A stretch of DNA of 5,955 nucleotides. Origin: Proteobacteria bacterium UBA1847 (GTDB lineage: Bacteria; Pseudomonadota; Gammaproteobacteria; Steroidobacterales; Woeseiaceae). The notes beneath the pieces are model-generated. The model saw nothing but the letters and a program-made list of their open reading frames with translations. It was not told where the DNA came from and did no database searches. The translations under genes and the position numbers were made by a program. Location of the stretch: NCBI GenBank assembly GCA_002338605.1, contig DDIP01000229.1:441-6395 (forward strand), written 5' to 3'. Numbering within the stretch: the stretch's first letter is position 1; the number at the start of each line of letters is the position of its first letter. Of the stretch, positions 1-5,955 are shown piece by piece.

Positions 1-58
1 GGTGTTCACCGGCTGGCGCCGGGACCTGATTGGCGAGCAGCTGCTGGGACTCCTGTAG
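1..58 (+). CDS. rnd: C-terminal end of a probable ribonuclease D (partial)
   Basis: The frame beginning at base 2 reads VFTGWRRDLIGEQLLGLL and ends at TAG (56-58); the rest of the gene lies left of the window. The pattern of a GWR(R/G)-(E/D)-L segment followed by a short leucine-rich helix at the extreme C-terminus resembles the tail of the second HRDC-like domain in gammaproteobacterial RNase D. That enzyme is a 3'-5' exoribonuclease that matures the 3' ends of tRNA and other small RNAs. Only 18 residues are visible and no catalytic motif is among them, so the family call rests on recalled tail similarity and could be wrong. The gene converges on adk with 8 bp between the stop codons, and no terminator is seen in that gap. 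Confidence 0.45.
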   Translation, partial: VFTGWRRDLIGEQLLGLL

Positions 59-66
59 GCGCGACG

Positions 67-711
67 TTATGCCGCCAGCGCTTCGAGCAGGCGCTCGTAG
101 ACCTCGTCAATCGACCCTTCGGCATTGATCGTAACGAGCTTGCCGCGTTTGCGGTAGAAGTCGATCAGCGGTTCGGTATTTTCGCGGTAGACATCAAGGC
201 GATTGCTGATGGTTTCCTCGTTATCGTCTTCGCGCTGGATGAGTTCACCACCCGCCGCTGTGCAGGCATCCAGCTCTTCCTGGGACGAGAAGTAGACGTT
301 CAGCAGCGTGCCGGTAATCGAGCAGGTCCGGCGACCCGTGAGTCGTTTCAACAGGATGTCGAAGTCCACATCCATCAACACCGCAGTATCGAGCGGTGTT
401 TCCATTTCGTCGAGCAATTCTTCGAGGTCAACGGCCTGTTGCGTGGTTCGCGGAAAGCCATCCAGAATGAATCCGTTTTCGGCATCGGGCTTTGTCAGCC
501 GCTCGCTGATAATGCCCAAAACGACTTCGTCGGGCACCAGGTCGCCGGCGTCCATCACAGCTTTGGCCTTGAGTCCAAAGCGGGTACCGCTCGCCACGGC
601 ATCACGCAACATGTCGCCGGTTGAAACCTGTGGAATCTGCTTGTCGGCCATCAGTTTTTTGGCCTGTGTGCCCTTACCCGAGCCCGGTGCACCCAGCAAA
701 ACGATACGCAT
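67..711 (-). CDS. adk: Adenylate kinase (long-lid type)
   Basis: This cytoplasmic enzyme catalyses ATP + AMP = 2 ADP and sets the adenylate energy charge. From the ATG at 711 the protein is 214 residues, the same length as E. coli Adk. Visible elements in order are the P-loop GAPGSGKGT (7-15), the AMP-binding region with STGDMLR (30-36), DGFPRT (84-89), the lid starting at GRR (126-128), and QREDDNEET (159-167) closing the lid. The lid carries C130, T133, C150 and A153 at the four positions that hold Cys4 in zinc-binding homologues and His/Ser/Asp/Thr in E. coli. Only the first residue of each pair is cysteine, so a normal zinc site is unlikely. Two upstream in-frame ATGs (720 and 753) would add 3 or 14 residues. 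The 720 start has AGAGAG touching it with no spacing, and 753 has no ribosome binding site. The gene is divergent from pfp and convergent with the gene at the left edge. Confidence 0.97.
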   Translation of the reverse strand: MRIVLLGAPGSGKGTQAKKLMADKQIPQVSTGDMLRDAVASGTRFGLKAKAVMDAGDLVPDEVVLGIISERLTKPDAENGFILDGFPRTTQQAVDLEELLDEMETPLDTAVLMDVDFDILLKRLTGRRTCSITGTLLNVYFSSQEELDACTAAGGELIQREDDNEETISNRLDVYRENTEPLIDFYRKRGKLVTINAEGSIDEVYERLLEALAA

Positions 712-720
712 TGAATCCAT

Positions 721-726
721 CTCTCT
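721..726 (-). promoter_or_regulatory. Ribosome binding site that decides the adk start
   Basis: On the minus strand AGAGAG ends 9 nt before the ATG at 711, a usable Shine-Dalgarno spacing. The same hexamer directly abuts the alternative ATG at 720, leaving no spacer. This supports initiation at MRIVLLG, which also gives the usual family length. The match to the consensus is modest. Confidence 0.6.
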
Positions 727-767
727 AGTGTCTGGTCGTTGGAGTCCGGCCATGAGCCGGGCGGGGT

Positions 768-796
768 ACGCTACCGAGAAAGGACTTTGAGGTCAA
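768..796 (-). promoter_or_regulatory. Weak candidate sigma70 promoter for adk
   Basis: On the minus strand TTGACC (796-791) is followed after 17 nt by TAGCGT (773-768). The -35 box matches the consensus at 5 of 6 positions, but the -10 box at only 3 of 6. The position suits adk, giving a leader of roughly 50 nt. A second TTGACG lies 19 nt further upstream without a convincing -10. This is pattern matching by eye and is weak. I saw no good plus-strand promoter for pfp in the same divergent region (712-846). Confidence 0.25.
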
Positions 797-831
797 TGCA
801 GGGTATCCTCGTCAACACCAAATATTGCAGC

Positions 832-837
832 GGGGAG
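832..837 (+). promoter_or_regulatory. Ribosome binding site that decides the pfp start
   Basis: GGGGAG ends 9 nt before the ATG at 847. In-frame ATGs further upstream at 739 and 796 lack a well-spaced purine-rich site: the nearest to 796 is GAGG only 3 nt away. The 847 start places the conserved AQSGGVTAVIN segment about 9 residues from the N-terminus, as expected for this family. Confidence 0.65.
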
Positions 838-846
838 CCTCTACAC

Positions 847-2109
847 ATGTCAGCACGGAATGCCTTTTACGCCCAGTCAGGCGGTGTCACAGCGGTAATC
901 AATGTCTCAGCTTGCGGTGTCATCGAGACTGCGCGCAAGCACAGGGACAAGATCGCAAACGTCTATGCCGGCCGGAACGGGATTATCGGCGCTCTGACCG
1001 AGGACATGATCGATACCAACAAGGAAAGCGCTGCGGCCATAGCCGCCTTGATGTACACACCCGGTGGTGCGTTCGGGTCAGCCCGGTACAAGCTTAAAGG
1101 CATCGAAGAAAACCGCGCGGAATACGAACGCCTGATCGAAGTGTTCAAGGCGCATGATATTGCCTACTTTTTCTACAATGGCGGCAATGATTCGATGGAC
1201 ACGGCTCACAAGGTGTCACAAATATCGAAGACGATGGGATATCCGGTCACCTGTCTCGGAGTGCCGAAGACGGTCGACAATGACCTGCCGATCACTGACA
1301 CCTGCCCCGGTTTTGGATCCGTTGCGAAATACGTCGCGGTCTCGACACAGGAAGCCGCGCTGGACGTTCTGTCAATGGCCAAAACCTCGACCAAAGTATT
1401 TATCCTTGAGGTCATGGGGCGACACGCAGGCTGGATCGCAGCCGCGAGCGGGCTCGCAGGCAAGAACCCGGGAGATGCACCGCATATCATTCTGTTCCCG
1501 GAAGTCCCCTTCAACCAGAAAGCATTCTTAAAGCGTGTGCGCGAGTGTGTCGATCAGTACGACTACTGCGTGGTCGTCGTGAGCGAAGGTGCTGCTTACC
1601 CGAATGGCAAGTTCCTGGCGGAAGCCGGTACACGTGACGCCTTTGGCCATGCGCAACTCGGCGGCGTGGCATCGGTGGTTGCGAACATGGTGCGTGAAAA
1701 CCTCGGCTACAAGTTTCACTACGCCATCGCCGACTACCTGCAGCGCTCGGCGCGCCACATCGCATCGGATGTCGACGTCAAGCAGGCGTATGCGGTCGGC
1801 AAAGCCGCAGTGGAGTTTGCGCTGCAAGGCAAGACCGCTGTCATGCCGATTATCAAACGGCTCTCAGACAAGCCCTACCGATGGCGGATCGACTCCGCGC
1901 CACTCGCCCGAATTGCAAACAAGGAAAAGAAACTCCCCGCGCGCTATATCAGCAAAGACGGCTTCGGCATCACCGAGGCTTGCCGTCGGTACCTGCAGCC
2001 GCTGATCAAGGGTGAGAATTACCCCCCATATATCAACGGTTTACCGAAAGTCGCGACGCTAAAAAACAAGCCTGTGAAGGCGCTGACCGGCCGAAAATTT
2101 GTGGTATGA
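847..2109 (+). CDS. pfp: Pyrophosphate-dependent 6-phosphofructokinase
   Basis: This cytoplasmic enzyme phosphorylates fructose-6-phosphate with PPi to fructose-1,6-bisphosphate and phosphate. The reaction is reversible, so one protein can serve glycolysis and gluconeogenesis. From ATG 847 the protein is 420 residues. Visible motifs are the phosphate-binding loop SGGVTAVIN (11-19), YNGGNDS (110-116), GVPKTVDND (138-146) with the catalytic-loop aspartates, MGRHAGW (190-196) of the sugar-phosphate site, SEGA (246-249), and YLQRSARHIASDVD (297-310). In ATP-dependent enzymes the loops read GGDGS and PGTIDND. The Asp at position 115 and Lys at 141 replace the two glycines and are the established marker of PPi use. 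The next gene on the strand is the H+-pyrophosphatase hppA, which shares the substrate PPi; this pairing is known from Methylococcus capsulatus. The stop TGA lies inside a candidate promoter for hppA. An ATP-dependent enzyme is unlikely because of these loop residues. Confidence 0.95.
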   Translation: MSARNAFYAQSGGVTAVINVSACGVIETARKHRDKIANVYAGRNGIIGALTEDMIDTNKESAAAIAALMYTPGGAFGSARYKLKGIEENRAEYERLIEVFKAHDIAYFFYNGGNDSMDTAHKVSQISKTMGYPVTCLGVPKTVDNDLPITDTCPGFGSVAKYVAVSTQEAALDVLSMAKTSTKVFILEVMGRHAGWIAAASGLAGKNPGDAPHIILFPEVPFNQKAFLKRVRECVDQYDYCVVVVSEGAAYPNGKFLAEAGTRDAFGHAQLGGVASVVANMVRENLGYKFHYAIADYLQRSARHIASDVDVKQAYAVGKAAVEFALQGKTAVMPIIKRLSDKPYRWRIDSAPLARIANKEKKLPARYISKDGFGITEACRRYLQPLIKGENYPPYINGLPKVATLKNKPVKALTGRKFVV

Positions 2110-2110
2110 T
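2083..2110 (+). promoter_or_regulatory. Candidate extended -10 promoter for hppA inside the pfp 3' end
   Basis: CTGACC (2083-2088) matches the -35 consensus at 4 of 6 positions. After a 16-nt spacer comes TATGAT (2105-2110), a 5 of 6 match to TATAAT, preceded by the extended -10 element TGG (2102-2104). The -10 box contains the pfp stop codon TGA (2107-2109). The following GCGCGG is a GC-rich discriminator, a feature associated with growth-rate or stringent control in proteobacteria. Transcription would start near 2117. This is the best promoter-like string I found in the window, but it was found by eye only. Confidence 0.5.
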
Positions 2111-2282
2111 GCGCGGCCAGTTACCGGCGGGACTTGCAGGGTTTGGAGTTCGGGAGCGCCCGTAGCGACACGCGACAACAAAAAAAACGAGACTTTACCG
2201 AATGATGATCCGACGTCTGTTTTCCTGAAACAGCGATGGCGGTGTCGTTCGATTTTTCAGAGCACAGTCAGGAGACAAACTG
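2111..2282 (+). other. Intergenic leader of hppA
   Basis: These 172 bases between pfp and hppA contain no convincing gene. They hold a short GC hairpin CGGG-AGCG-CCCG (2151-2162), a run of eight A (2180-2187), a clear hairpin at 2217-2233, and the hppA Shine-Dalgarno sequence AGGAG (2270-2274), which ends 8 nt before the ATG. No intrinsic terminator separates the two genes, so read-through from pfp is expected. I did not recognise any known riboswitch class in it. Confidence 0.6.
2217..2233 (+). other. Small hairpin in the hppA leader
   Basis: CTGTTT (2217-2222) and AAACAG (2228-2233) form a perfect 6-bp stem with loop TCCTG. CGAC (2211-2214) and GTCG (2244-2247) could pair around it. A run of five T follows at 2253-2257, after a gap, so it is not a canonical terminator. 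It could be an RNA processing or regulatory structure, or chance. Confidence 0.3.
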
Positions 2283-4325
2283 ATGACTAACGCGATGGCC
2301 TTGTGGCTCTCGATCGGTGCCGGCGGACTTGCGGTACTGTACGGAATCATTTCAACACAATGGATTATCAAGCAGCCGACCGGAAACGCTCGGATGCAGG
2401 AAATCCAGGCAGCGATCCAGGAAGGCGCCAACGCCTACATGAATCGCCAGTACACGACGATCGGCGCTGTTGGCGTTGTCCTGTTTTTCATCCTCGGCTT
2501 TGCACTCAAGTGGCCAACGGCCATTGGGTTCGCCATCGGCGCCATCCTGTCGGCGCTCGCAGGCTATATCGGCATGTTTGTTTCCGTGCGTGCGAACGTA
2601 CGTACGGCCGAAGCCGCAACCAAGGGTGTCAACCCGGCACTCAACGTCGCGTTTCGTGGCGGTGCAATCACCGGCATGCTGGTGGTTGGCCTTGGCCTGC
2701 TGGGTGTCGCCGGCTATTACATGATTCTCCGCAACACCGGCTCCTCTGTGGATGACGCGATTCACGCACTGGTCGGCCTTGCTTTCGGTGGCTCCCTGAT
2801 TTCCATTTTTGCTCGACTGGGTGGCGGCATTTTCACCAAGGGCGCTGATGTTGGTGCGGACCTGGTCGGCAAGGTTGAGGCCGGCATTCCGGAAGATGAC
2901 CCCCGCAATCCGGCCGTTATCGCGGACAACGTCGGCGACAACGTCGGCGACTGCGCCGGCATGGCAGCCGACCTGTTTGAAACATACGCCGTTACCATTA
3001 TTGCCACCATGCTGCTCGGCGGGCTGGCGGCGGCATACTACGGCGCAGAAGCCGTTGTCAGCCCGCTGGTGCTGGGCGCGGTTTCGATCGTTGCGTCGAT
3101 TATCGGCACGTTTTTCGTCAAGACATCCGATGGCGGCAAGGTCATGGGTGCGCTTTACAAGGGTATAGTCGTCGCGGGAACCATTGCGGCCGTCGCATTC
3201 TGGTTCATTACCCAGGAAATGATGGCGGCAAGCGGCAACGCGAATGGCATCTTCTACTCGGCATTGATCGGCCTCGCGCTGACGGCAGCCATGGTTGTCA
3301 TTACCGAGTACTACACCAGTACCGAGTACAAGCCGGTCAGGACAATCGCCAATGCTTCGTTGACGGGCGATGCGACAAACATCATTGCCGGTCTTGGCAT
3401 TTCGATGAAGGCGACAGCATTGCCGGTACTGGCTGTCTGCGCCAGTATCTGGGGTGCGTTCGAACTCGCGCCCGAAGGCGACAACCTCGCCGGCCTGTAC
3501 AATATCGCGATCGCTGCAACCAGCATGTTGTCGATGACCGGCGTCATCGTCGCCCTCGACGCATTTGGCCCGATCACCGACAACGCAGGTGGCATCGCCG
3601 AGATGGCGGATCTGCCTCCGGAAGTACGCACGATTACGGACCAGCTTGACGCTGTCGGCAACACGACAAAAGCGGTTACCAAGGGTTACGCGATCGGCTC
3701 AGCCGGTCTCGCCGCGCTGGTGCTGTTTGCCGACTACACCAATGCGCTTGACAAGGCTGGCATTGACTCCGTTTTCCTGCTCAACGATCACATGGTCATC
3801 ATCGGCCTGTTCATCGGTGGCATGGTGCCCTACCTGTTTGCTGCCATGGCGATGGAAGCTGTGGGTCGTGCCGCCGCGTCGGTTGTAACCGAAGTACGTC
3901 GCCAGTTCCGCGAGATCGAAGGCATTATGGAAGGCACCGGCAAGCCCGATTACAGCCGGGCCGTTGACTTGCTGACCAAGGCCGCGATCAAGGAAATGAT
4001 TGTTCCTTCTCTGCTGCCCATCCTGGTGCCGCTCGCAGTTGGCCTGTTGCTTGGACCGAAGGCCCTGGGCGGCCTGCTTCTCGGCACGATCATCACCGGT
4101 TTGTTCGTCGCAATCTCGATGACTGCTGGCGGCGGCGCGTGGGATAACGCGAAGAAATACATTGAAGATGGCAATTGTGGCGGCAAGGGCTCCGACGCTC
4201 ACAAAGCGGCGGTCACTGGCGACACGGTTGGCGATCCGTACAAGGATACGGCAGGTCCTGCGATCAACCCGTTGATTAAGATTATCAATATCGTTGCGTT
4301 GCTTATCGTTCCGCTGCTCGTCTGA
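2283..4325 (+). CDS. hppA: Membrane H+-translocating pyrophosphatase, K+-independent class
   Basis: This membrane protein couples hydrolysis of cytoplasmic PPi to proton export from the cytoplasm; the family can work in reverse. It is 680 residues, within the usual bacterial range, and about 16 hydrophobic segments can be drawn from residue 5 to the C-terminus. Diagnostic motifs are the substrate-site D(X)7KXE, read as [11 protein letters not shown] (189-199), the metal-binding repeat DNVGDNVGD (215-223), [10 protein letters not shown] (224-233), DNAGGIAEM (433-441), and the C-terminal [15 protein letters not shown] (646-660). [10 protein letters not shown] (459-468) has Lys at 463, where K+-stimulated members have Ala (GNTTAA). 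This lysine marks the K+-independent proton pumps. The start at 2283 follows AGGAG with 8-nt spacing. The gene lies 173 bp after pfp, whose product uses the same PPi pool, and is followed by a strong terminator. All key acidic residues I can check are present, so it should be active. Confidence 0.97.
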   Translation: MTNAMALWLSIGAGGLAVLYGIISTQWIIKQPTGNARMQEIQAAIQEGANAYMNRQYTTIGAVGVVLFFILGFALKWPTAIGFAIGAILSALAGYIGMFVSVRANVRTAEAATKGVNPALNVAFRGGAITGMLVVGLGLLGVAGYYMILRNTGSSVDDAIHALVGLAFGGSLISIFARLGGGIFTKGADVGADLVGKVEAGIPEDDPRNPAVIADNVGDNVGDCAGMAADLFETYAVTIIATMLLGGLAAAYYGAEAVVSPLVLGAVSIVASIIGTFFVKTSDGGKVMGALYKGIVVAGTIAAVAFWFITQEMMAASGNANGIFYSALIGLALTAAMVVITEYYTSTEYKPVRTIANASLTGDATNIIAGLGISMKATALPVLAVCASIWGAFELAPEGDNLAGLYNIAIAATSMLSMTGVIVALDAFGPITDNAGGIAEMADLPPEVRTITDQLDAVGNTTKAVTKGYAIGSAGLAALVLFADYTNALDKAGIDSVFLLNDHMVIIGLFIGGMVPYLFAAMAMEAVGRAAASVVTEVRRQFREIEGIMEGTGKPDYSRAVDLLTKAAIKEMIVPSLLPILVPLAVGLLLGPKALGGLLLGTIITGLFVAISMTAGGGAWDNAKKYIEDGNCGGKGSDAHKAAVTGDTVGDPYKDTAGPAINPLIKIINIVALLIVPLLV

Positions 4326-4349
4326 GGCGTTCGGCTCCAGGACAGGAAA

Positions 4350-4382
4350 GGCCGCGGGGTGCGAATCCGGCGGCCTTTTTTT
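4350..4382 (+). terminator. Rho-independent terminator after hppA
   Basis: GGCCGC (4350-4355) pairs perfectly with GCGGCC (4370-4375), with further GG/CC pairing possible inside, followed by seven T (4376-4382). It begins 25 bp after the hppA stop. Read from the minus strand, the same stem is followed by TTTCCT, so it may also give weak termination for the convergent gene that stops at 4402. Confidence 0.9.
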
Positions 4383-4401
4383 ATGGGATCCGGATCGGGC
4401 C

Positions 4402-5955
4402 TCAGGAATTCAGGGTGCGATAGGTACCGGTGGTCGATGTCGTGCCAAGCTTCGAAGGCGCTTCGATGAAATGGCCCTGTACGAAGTCAACGCCAACGTC
4501 GCGCAACCAGTCGAAGTCTTCCTGGTGTTCGACCTGTTCGGCAACGATCCGAAACTGCATCGTTCGCGCCAACTTGATCATGGCGGATACCATTTCCTGG
4601 TTCACGAGGTCCGTGCGCAGGTTTCGCGTGTAGGTACCGTCAATTTTCAGGTAGTCGATCGGCAGGTGCTTGAGGCTTGCAAACGACCCAAGACCACTAC
4701 CGAAATCGTCAAGCGAAAACTCACAGCCAATACCGTGCAGTACTTCGATAAAACGTTGCGCATGCTGGACATTCGCCAGGATAGCTCCTTCCGTAACTTC
4801 GAAACAAATGGCCGCCGGCGGCACGCCCGAGCGATCAAGAGCATCGACAACGAAACTGAGGAATGACTCATCGCCGAGCGTCTGGCTGGAAAGATTAATC
4901 GCGCAACTGCGGCGACCCGACAACTTGATTTCGCCACCCGAAATCGCGGCGAGGGTTGCATTGATCACCCAGCGATCGATCTGCGGCATCATCTGATACC
5001 GTTCTGCCGGCCGCAGAAACTCAGCCGAATTATCGGCTTCACCCCGGCCATTGGACAGACGGATTAGCACTTCCATCGCGGGTCCCGAATCGGCTTTCCC
5101 GCTCATCGCAATAATTGGCTGTACCGCCAGTTCAAATCCGTCTTCGTGGAGTGCGGTTTGCAGTTGTCGCAACCATTGAATGTCGCCGCGCTCGCGTGCT
5201 ACTGCCTCGTCTCGCGTCGAGTAGACGTGCACCTGTCCGCGACCTTGTTGCTTCGCCATGTAGCACGCTGAGTCCGCGGCACTCATGATGTCCTGCAAGG
5301 TACCGCTGGCGTGGCTGATTTCCACCAGTCCGATTGAGATTCCGATGTTGAAAATTTTGTCTTTCCAGACGAATCGATAATTTGCAACCGCGTTGCAGAT
5401 ATCAGTCGCAATCTGCCGCGCTTTTTCAATCGGGCATCCGACAAGCAGAGCGCCAAACTCGTCTCCGCCCAGCCGTCCGACGAAATCTGAGTCACGCACC
5501 TCCGCCTTGATCAGCGCTGCGACCTCGCGAAGCATGTTGTCACCCGCGAGGTGACCGCAGGTGTCATTGACGGCCTTGAATCGATCGAGATCCATATAAA
5601 AGAGCATGTGAACGGCTTCTTCAGCGTGCGCTGAATCCATCGCCTCATCGAGGCGTCGTTCGAATTCGCGCCGATTGATCAGGCCGGTCAACGGATCGTG
5701 CGTTGCCTGGTAGGACATCTTGCGCGTCAGGCCACGCAGTTCACTGACGTCGTGAAATACAACCACGGTTCCCGAGATGCTGTTACCCGGCCCGCGTACG
5801 GGTGATGCAGTAATCTCGACGGAATGTTCCTGTTCAGAGCCCACCGTCACCATCACTGCACGGCGCCCCATGTTGACGCGTCGACGCATCGCAAGACAAC
5901 GTTCAACCGGATCGCCAAGCGGCCGTCGATCTGCATCGTCAACGAGCGTAAACAG
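4402..5955 (-). CDS. PAS-GGDEF-EAL cyclic-di-GMP signalling protein (N-terminus outside window)
   Basis: This is a predicted c-di-GMP turnover enzyme with both a cyclase and a phosphodiesterase domain. The frame is open to the window edge, giving 517 residues without the true start. Residues 1-75 look like the end of a PAS domain ([21 protein letters not shown] at 52-72, with the usual closing strand). An ATG at 5889 falls inside that domain, so it is not the likely start. The GGDEF domain runs from HDPLTGL (86-92) through [12 protein letters not shown] (120-131) to GGDEF (163-167). RDSD (154-157) five residues before GGDEF is a complete inhibitory I-site. The EAL domain spans about 272-502. 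Its EAL motif is EVL (295-297), and NLSS (354-357), EVTE (386-389), DDFGSG (416-421), LKID (436-439), AEQVE (472-476) and QG (493-494) follow. The metal and catalytic residues of both domains are kept, so dual activity is plausible, although in such proteins one domain is often dominant. Upstream sensor or membrane segments cannot be seen. It converges on hppA. Confidence 0.95.
   Translation of the reverse strand: MFTLVDDADRRPLGDPVERCLAMRRRVNMGRRAVMVTVGSEQEHSVEITASPVRGPGNSISGTVVVFHDVSELRGLTRKMSYQATHDPLTGLINRREFERRLDEAMDSAHAEEAVHMLFYMDLDRFKAVNDTCGHLAGDNMLREVAALIKAEVRDSDFVGRLGGDEFGALLVGCPIEKARQIATDICNAVANYRFVWKDKIFNIGISIGLVEISHASGTLQDIMSAADSACYMAKQQGRGQVHVYSTRDEAVARERGDIQWLRQLQTALHEDGFELAVQPIIAMSGKADSGPAMEVLIRLSNGRGEADNSAEFLRPAERYQMMPQIDRWVINATLAAISGGEIKLSGRRSCAINLSSQTLGDESFLSFVVDALDRSGVPPAAICFEVTEGAILANVQHAQRFIEVLHGIGCEFSLDDFGSGLGSFASLKHLPIDYLKIDGTYTRNLRTDLVNQEMVSAMIKLARTMQFRIVAEQVEHQEDFDWLRDVGVDFVQGHFIEAPSKLGTTSTTGTYRTLNS

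Noticed and set aside
308..790. A 160-codon plus-strand frame antisense to adk
   Set aside because: It is rich in Ser, Arg and Pro as expected for a shadow frame, with no recognisable domain, and it lies opposite conserved adk motifs.
2106..2165. A 19-codon ORF whose ATG overlaps the pfp stop as ATGA, a typical translational-coupling arrangement
   Set aside because: It has no convincing ribosome binding site, no recognisable peptide, and it falls within the promoter and discriminator of hppA. The overlap is explained by the TATGAT string.
2211..2257. Hairpin plus T-run in the hppA leader as an intrinsic terminator or attenuator
   Set aside because: The T-run does not follow the stem directly, the strong part of the stem is only 6 bp and AT-rich, and no alternative antiterminator pairing is evident.
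2099..2290. A 63-codon plus-strand frame from TTG running through the hppA leader into the hppA start
   Set aside because: It starts with TTG without a Shine-Dalgarno sequence, its composition is unlike a protein, and it overlaps the hppA start.
2925..2951. Perfect 12-bp tandem repeat (GACAACGTCGGC twice, plus GAC)
   Set aside because: It encodes the conserved DNVGDNVGD metal-binding motif of the pyrophosphatase. The identical codons follow from codon preference, not a repeat element.
4387..4396. Palindrome GATCCGGATC between the terminator and the convergent gene
   Set aside because: A single 10-bp palindrome in a short intergenic gap is expected by chance and has no partner copies in the window.
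4294..4866. A 190-codon plus-strand frame antisense to the EAL domain
   Set aside because: It spans the hppA terminator and is antisense to a strongly conserved EAL domain. It has no family resemblance and is explained as a shadow of GC-rich codon use.
5889..5889. ATG at 5889 as the start of the GGDEF-EAL gene
   Set aside because: The 22 codons upstream to the window edge are open and read like PAS-domain sequence ([20 protein letters not shown]), so the true start lies outside the window.

Overview
The window looks like an ordinary chromosomal segment of a proteobacterium, most likely a gammaproteobacterium. The base composition is moderately GC-rich (judged by eye, not counted). The basis is gene content: a probable RNase D tail, a 214-residue long-form adenylate kinase, a pyrophosphate-dependent phosphofructokinase followed by a membrane H+-pyrophosphatase (a pairing known from the gammaproteobacterium Methylococcus capsulatus), and a PAS-GGDEF-EAL protein. 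No mobile elements, CRISPR arrays, tRNA or rRNA genes were seen, so a more precise taxonomic call is not supported.

Layout, left to right. Bases 1-58 hold the last 18 codons of a plus-strand gene, probably ribonuclease D. It converges, with an 8-bp gap, on adk (67-711, minus). A 135-bp divergent region (712-846) separates adk from pfp (847-2109, plus), which encodes a PPi-dependent 6-phosphofructokinase. After a 173-bp gap comes hppA (2283-4325, plus), a 680-residue membrane-integral H+-pyrophosphatase with the lysine signature of the K+-independent class. A strong intrinsic terminator (4350-4382) follows hppA. A convergent minus-strand gene for a PAS-GGDEF-EAL cyclic-di-GMP protein (4402 to beyond 5955) fills the rest. 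It is cut by the window edge, and its reading frame stays open to the last base.

The biological theme is phosphoanhydride and pyrophosphate energy economy. Pfp reversibly couples fructose-6-phosphate and fructose-1,6-bisphosphate to PPi instead of ATP. HppA couples PPi hydrolysis to proton pumping, or can in principle make PPi from the proton gradient. Both act on the same cytoplasmic PPi pool. Adenylate kinase, transcribed divergently, balances AMP, ADP and ATP, including AMP released by the same biosynthetic reactions that release PPi. Pfp and hppA can be co-transcribed because no terminator lies between them. A good extended -10 promoter overlaps the pfp stop codon and would let hppA also be expressed alone with a leader of about 166 nt. 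The c-di-GMP gene is on the opposite strand behind the terminator and is probably unrelated.

I found no clear sign of an undescribed system. The most notable observations are the promoter embedded in the pfp stop codon with its long hppA leader, the half-retained zinc-type cysteine set in the adenylate kinase lid, and the variant but catalytically complete EAL motifs.
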